Source: Gammaproteobacteria bacterium
GTDB taxonomy: Bacteria; Pseudomonadota; Gammaproteobacteria; SZUA-229
DNA length: 9,936 nt
Direction: 5' to 3'
Assembly: GCA_013138755.1 (NCBI GenBank)
Contig: WTCC01000079.1
Location: forward strand, 1-9,936
The notes beneath the pieces are model-generated. The model searched no databases. It was not told where the DNA came from and saw nothing but the letters and a program-made list of their open reading frames with translations. Shown in pieces: positions 7,145-9,936 of the stretch. Both the position numbers and the translations under genes were made by a program. The first letter of the stretch is position 1; every line of letters starts with the position of its first letter.

Positions 7145-7200
7145 AGTTTAAATTAGTTCAAAAGCGATGAAGTATTTTTATTTTTTGTTTATAAATTTCA

Positions 7201-8493
7201 TCACAGACTATTTGGAATTTTGAAAAATTCTTTGGGTACAGGTGTAGTCACTGTTTTGCTGTCATCTACCCATTTGAGGATGTCGTAGTAGCTTCGAATA
7301 TTTTCAACATAGCGTACAGGTTCCCAGCCTCTGGCATAGCCAAAACGCGTATCTTTATACCATTTTCTTTTCGCTAGTAGCGGTAGAGCCTGTTTCACAT
7401 CGATCCATAGGTTAGGGTTCTTTTTGAGTTTACTTGTGATCTCTCTGGCATCTTGCAGATGATAAAAGCCGACATTATAAGCAGCCATCGCCATCCAGGT
7501 GCGATCAGGCTCTGAGATATTTTTATCGATACGCTCTCTCGTTAATTTGAAGTAACGCGTACCGCCCGAGATACTGCTTTCCGGGTCGAGTCGGTCCTTT
7601 ATTTTGAGGTCTTGTGCTGTCTTCTGCGTCAGCATCATGATTCCTCGTACGCCCGTTGGTGACACGGCGTTGGGGTTCCAATGAGATTCCTGATAACCCA
7701 TGGCTGCAATGAGTCGCCAGTCAACGCCAAGCTTCTCAGCTTCTCTCTCGAAAAGTGGCTGATATTCAGGCAGTCTTGTCTCGATGTGCCGGCGATATAT
7801 CCTGGTGCCGACATAATCAAAGTCCTCTACGTGTCCGTAATTCCGTTCGATGACTCGTGTTAGCTCGCCATTAGATTTTATTTTTTTGAAAAACTTTTCT
7901 ACAGCAATTAGGAGGCTGTTGTCTTCTGATTTAGGTAAGGCCCAGGCGAGTAGCTGCGGTTCACTGATATTAAAAGCAGAGCGTAAATTGATCAGATAAC
8001 GCTGGTTTAATGACACGGTATTGGAATCAGCAATGGTGTACTCGATGATATTCTCTGAAACCATCTGTAATAGTTCCTCGCTTTCGAGTTCGTGGTTTGA
8101 TTTCCAGCTTAGATTAGGCACGATGTCTTTTAGATATTTTAATCTTTCTTCGTGGCTAGAGTTAGCGACCACTTCTAATGTGCCATTGTGAATCTGTGAC
8201 AGATTTTTTGGACGTTTGTTGCCGATGTTGTAAATTAATTGTTCGGTGATTTCTTGATACGGTGGGGAGAACTGAAATATTTTCTGCCTATCGTTAGTGA
8301 TGGTTAAACCTGCTGCAGCGATATGAGCATTTTTGTCAGATATCTGATTCAGTAAGTCGTTTAGTGTTTCAGGAATGATCAAGGTTAATTCAACGCCTAA
8401 TTCATCGGCAAACATCTGTGCCATCTCGTATTCAAGTCCAGCAGGACCATCTACGTCTTCGTAGTATGTCGAAGGGCTGTTCCGAGTAACCAC
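7201..8493 (-). CDS. mltF: Membrane-bound lytic murein transglycosylase F; intact part of the reading frame
   Basis: MltF cleaves peptidoglycan glycan strands with formation of 1,6-anhydro-muramic acid ends and acts at the envelope. Numbering from the GTG at 8493: residues 1-218 are a solute-binding-protein domain (family 3 type, with the GLEYEMAQMFADELGV and IAAAGLTIT segments), and about 240-405 are the SLT lysozyme-like domain. The catalytic glutamate is Glu269 in GYQESHWNPNAVSPTGVRGI; AYN at 338-340 and YVENIRSYY near the end are also typical. The GTG cannot be the real start: it lies inside the first strand of the binding domain and removes the signal anchor. The same frame continues upstream without a stop to 8679 and encodes a hydrophobic helix, but holds no ATG, GTG, TTG or CTG codon. 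It lies just downstream of bioA in the same direction. Confidence 0.9.
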   Translation of the reverse strand: MVTRNSPSTYYEDVDGPAGLEYEMAQMFADELGVELTLIIPETLNDLLNQISDKNAHIAAAGLTITNDRQKIFQFSPPYQEITEQLIYNIGNKRPKNLSQIHNGTLEVVANSSHEERLKYLKDIVPNLSWKSNHELESEELLQMVSENIIEYTIADSNTVSLNQRYLINLRSAFNISEPQLLAWALPKSEDNSLLIAVEKFFKKIKSNGELTRVIERNYGHVEDFDYVGTRIYRRHIETRLPEYQPLFEREAEKLGVDWRLIAAMGYQESHWNPNAVSPTGVRGIMMLTQKTAQDLKIKDRLDPESSISGGTRYFKLTRERIDKNISEPDRTWMAMAAYNVGFYHLQDAREITSKLKKNPNLWIDVKQALPLLAKRKWYKDTRFGYARGWEPVRYVENIRSYYDILKWVDDSKTVTTPVPKEFFKIPNSL

Positions 8494-8683
8494 GACGAGT
8501 TGTCCGTCGCGTTTTATCTGTTCGAGTAATGTGAGTGTGCTTAATTTTGGTAGAATATTAAAGACGAATATAATCGCTGCAATTACGATTGTAAGCGATA
8601 GAAAAAGAGGCCGGCAAAGTGATTTTCTAGCTTCGATGGCAGAGCCCCTTAAGGACGGTAAAGGTGGAATAGTTGAATATCAT
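8494..8683 (-). other. mltF: 5' end of mltF: signal-anchor segment with no in-frame start, probable one-base frameshift
   Basis: Read on the minus strand, the mltF frame is open from 8679 to 8494. It encodes a basic segment, EARKSLCRP, then the hydrophobic stretch LFLSLTIVIAAIIFVF, then ELxV-like residues joining the binding domain, just as in E. coli MltF. There is no start codon in that frame before the TGA at 8682-8680. An ATG at 8683-8681 is offset by one base and runs 18 codons to a TAG at 8629-8627. Removing one base from the GGGG run (CCCC at 8645-8648 on the plus strand) would join the ATG to the main frame and give a protein of about 493 residues. This may be a sequencing error, a recent mutation, a +1 ribosomal frameshift or a rare AUU/AUC start. 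Confidence 0.7.
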
Positions 8684-8704
8684 CTCAGTACGATTATATG
8701 AGAG

Positions 8705-9936
8705 TTATTGATATTTTTCATCGCTTAGAACGTTAAAAATGACATTAGTTAAAGTTTCTACCTCATGTTTCTTAATGATATATGGGGGCATTACGTAAAC
8801 CAGTTTACCGAAAGGTCTTATCCAGATTCCAGCGTCTACAAACGCCTGTTGCAGCGTTGATATATCGATTTCATCTTTTAATTCTACGACACCGATGGCA
8901 CCAAGTACGCGCACATCGTGTACGTTATTTAGCGATGCACAGGGAGCAAGTCCCTGTATCAATAATTCTTCGATTGCACTTACGTTCATCTGCCAGTCAG
9001 AGCTGAGAAGTAGTTGAATGCTGGCTAGTGCTACAGCGCAAGCTAAAGGGTTTCCCATAAAAGTTGGGCCATGCATGAATAGGTGTGGCGGGTTGCTGCT
9101 GATGGTGTCACTGATGTCTTTACTGCATAGAGTGGCGGCCAGTGTCATGTAACCGCCAGTAAGCGATTTCCCAACACACATAATATCGGGTGATATATTT
9201 GCATGTTCACAGGCGAATAGTTTGCCACTGCGGCCAAATCCAGTCGCTATCTCGTCAGCGATCAATAGCACATTATATTCTTCACATAATCTCTTGGTCT
9301 GCTTTAAATAGTCTGCAGAATAAAATTTCATGCCACCAGCGCCTTGAACAATGGGTTCAATAATTAACGCTGCTACTGTTTCATGATGCTTTTCGAGGAG
9401 ATTTTTCAGCTCGGCTATCTGCTCCTCAGAACAACATTCGCCAAACTTACAGCCAGGAGAGGGTGCAAAATGATTTTTTGCTAAGACTTCAGCAAACAGA
9501 GAGTGCATGCCAGTATCAGGGTCGCATATTGACATGGCACCTATAGTGTCGCCGTGGTAACCATTTTTTAAGCTGATGAATGTTTGTTTTTTGTGACGTT
9601 GCTTTGCCTGCCAATACTGTATTGCCATCTTCATGGCCACCTCAATAGAAACAGAACCTGAGTCAGTCAGAAAAACAGTCTCGAGTTTTTCAGGCGTGAT
9701 TTCAACCAGCTTTTTGCAGAGGTTAATGGCAGGCGTGTGAGTTAGGCCACCAAACATGACGTGTGCCATATCGTCTAATTGGTTCTTAACTGCTTGATTT
9801 AGTTCTGGTACGTTGTAGCCGTGTATCGCAGACCACCAGGAAGACATCCCGTCGATTAGTTGCTGACCATTGTCCAGAGTCAGATATACACCTTTTGCTG
9901 ATTTGACGATGAAAATAGGGCCATCAGATGGCATCG
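8705..9936 (-). CDS. bioA: Adenosylmethionine-8-amino-7-oxononanoate aminotransferase (BioA), 5' end cut by window edge
   Basis: BioA is a cytoplasmic PLP enzyme that transfers the amino group of S-adenosylmethionine to 8-amino-7-oxononanoate, giving 7,8-diaminononanoate in biotin synthesis. Counting from the Met codon at 9934, the features are GMSSWWSAIHGYN at 29-41 (substrate pocket), DSGSVSIEVAMKMA at 91-104, NGYHGDT at 124-130, DEIATGFGR with the PLP-binding Asp227, the Schiff-base Lys256 in GKSLTGG, GPTFMGNP at 289-296, and RPFGKLVYVMPPY near the end. All catalytic residues are present. The Met at 9934 aligns with the Ser-Met pair at about residues 19-20 of E. coli BioA, so about 18 N-terminal codons, including the HIWHPYT segment, lie beyond the edge. 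mltF follows in the same direction, 21 bases after the stop codon if it starts at 8683, so the two are probably co-transcribed. Confidence 0.95.
   Translation of the reverse strand, partial: MPSDGPIFIVKSAKGVYLTLDNGQQLIDGMSSWWSAIHGYNVPELNQAVKNQLDDMAHVMFGGLTHTPAINLCKKLVEITPEKLETVFLTDSGSVSIEVAMKMAIQYWQAKQRHKKQTFISLKNGYHGDTIGAMSICDPDTGMHSLFAEVLAKNHFAPSPGCKFGECCSEEQIAELKNLLEKHHETVAALIIEPIVQGAGGMKFYSADYLKQTKRLCEEYNVLLIADEIATGFGRSGKLFACEHANISPDIMCVGKSLTGGYMTLAATLCSKDISDTISSNPPHLFMHGPTFMGNPLACAVALASIQLLLSSDWQMNVSAIEELLIQGLAPCASLNNVHDVRVLGAIGVVELKDEIDISTLQQAFVDAGIWIRPFGKLVYVMPPYIIKKHEVETLTNVIFNVLSDEKYQ

Noticed and set aside
7145..7202. Bidirectional terminator between the convergent CheR-like gene and mltF
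   Set aside because: The only inverted repeat (GATGAA 7165-7170 with TTCATC 7197-7202) is short, AT-rich and has a loop of 26 bases, so it is not a convincing intrinsic terminator.
9932..9934. ATG at 9934 as the true bioA start
   Set aside because: It aligns with an internal Ser-Met position of E. coli BioA; the conserved N-terminal HIWHPYT segment must lie beyond the window edge.

Overview
The window looks like a chromosomal segment of a gammaproteobacterium with moderate GC. The core is the conserved block glutaredoxin-like gene, lepA, lepB, DUF4845 gene, rnc, era, recO. In Pseudomonas and relatives this block follows the rpoE/algU-mucABCD (degP) locus. The encoded proteins are closest in style to that class. 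I cannot fix the genus from sequence alone.

Layout. Positions 1-471 hold no convincing gene. They hold an array of short stem-loops, many with GGA in the loop, partly built from direct repeats of about 39 and 85 bases. From about 478 to 6222 seven genes run on the plus strand with short gaps (1 to 52 bases), so they are probably one translation / RNA-processing / secretion operon: LepA (EF4), signal peptidase I, a small DUF4845 membrane protein, RNase III, the Era GTPase and RecO. The usual next gene, pdxJ, is absent. In its place, after a 100-base gap, is a degenerate CheR-like methyltransferase gene (6323-7144). It converges on a minus-strand pair: mltF (membrane-bound lytic transglycosylase F, 7201 to about 8683) downstream of bioA (biotin synthesis). 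bioA runs off the right edge of the window, so its first ~18 codons are missing.

Main points of interest. (1) The 5' array resembles CsrB/RsmB-type RNAs that titrate the RNA-binding protein CsrA/RsmA. The stems repeatedly present GGA, and several copies read ACAGGATGT or ACATGGATGT, close to the CsrA binding consensus. It lies directly upstream of the lepA operon with no terminator in between. (2) mltF has no canonical start codon in its own frame. A good start exists one frame away at 8683, and removing one base (for example from a GGGG run) would join the two into a normal signal-anchor protein. (3) The CheR-like protein keeps the fold signature but has lost the residues that define active chemotaxis methyltransferases.

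Everything here was read by eye. No database or folding program was used.
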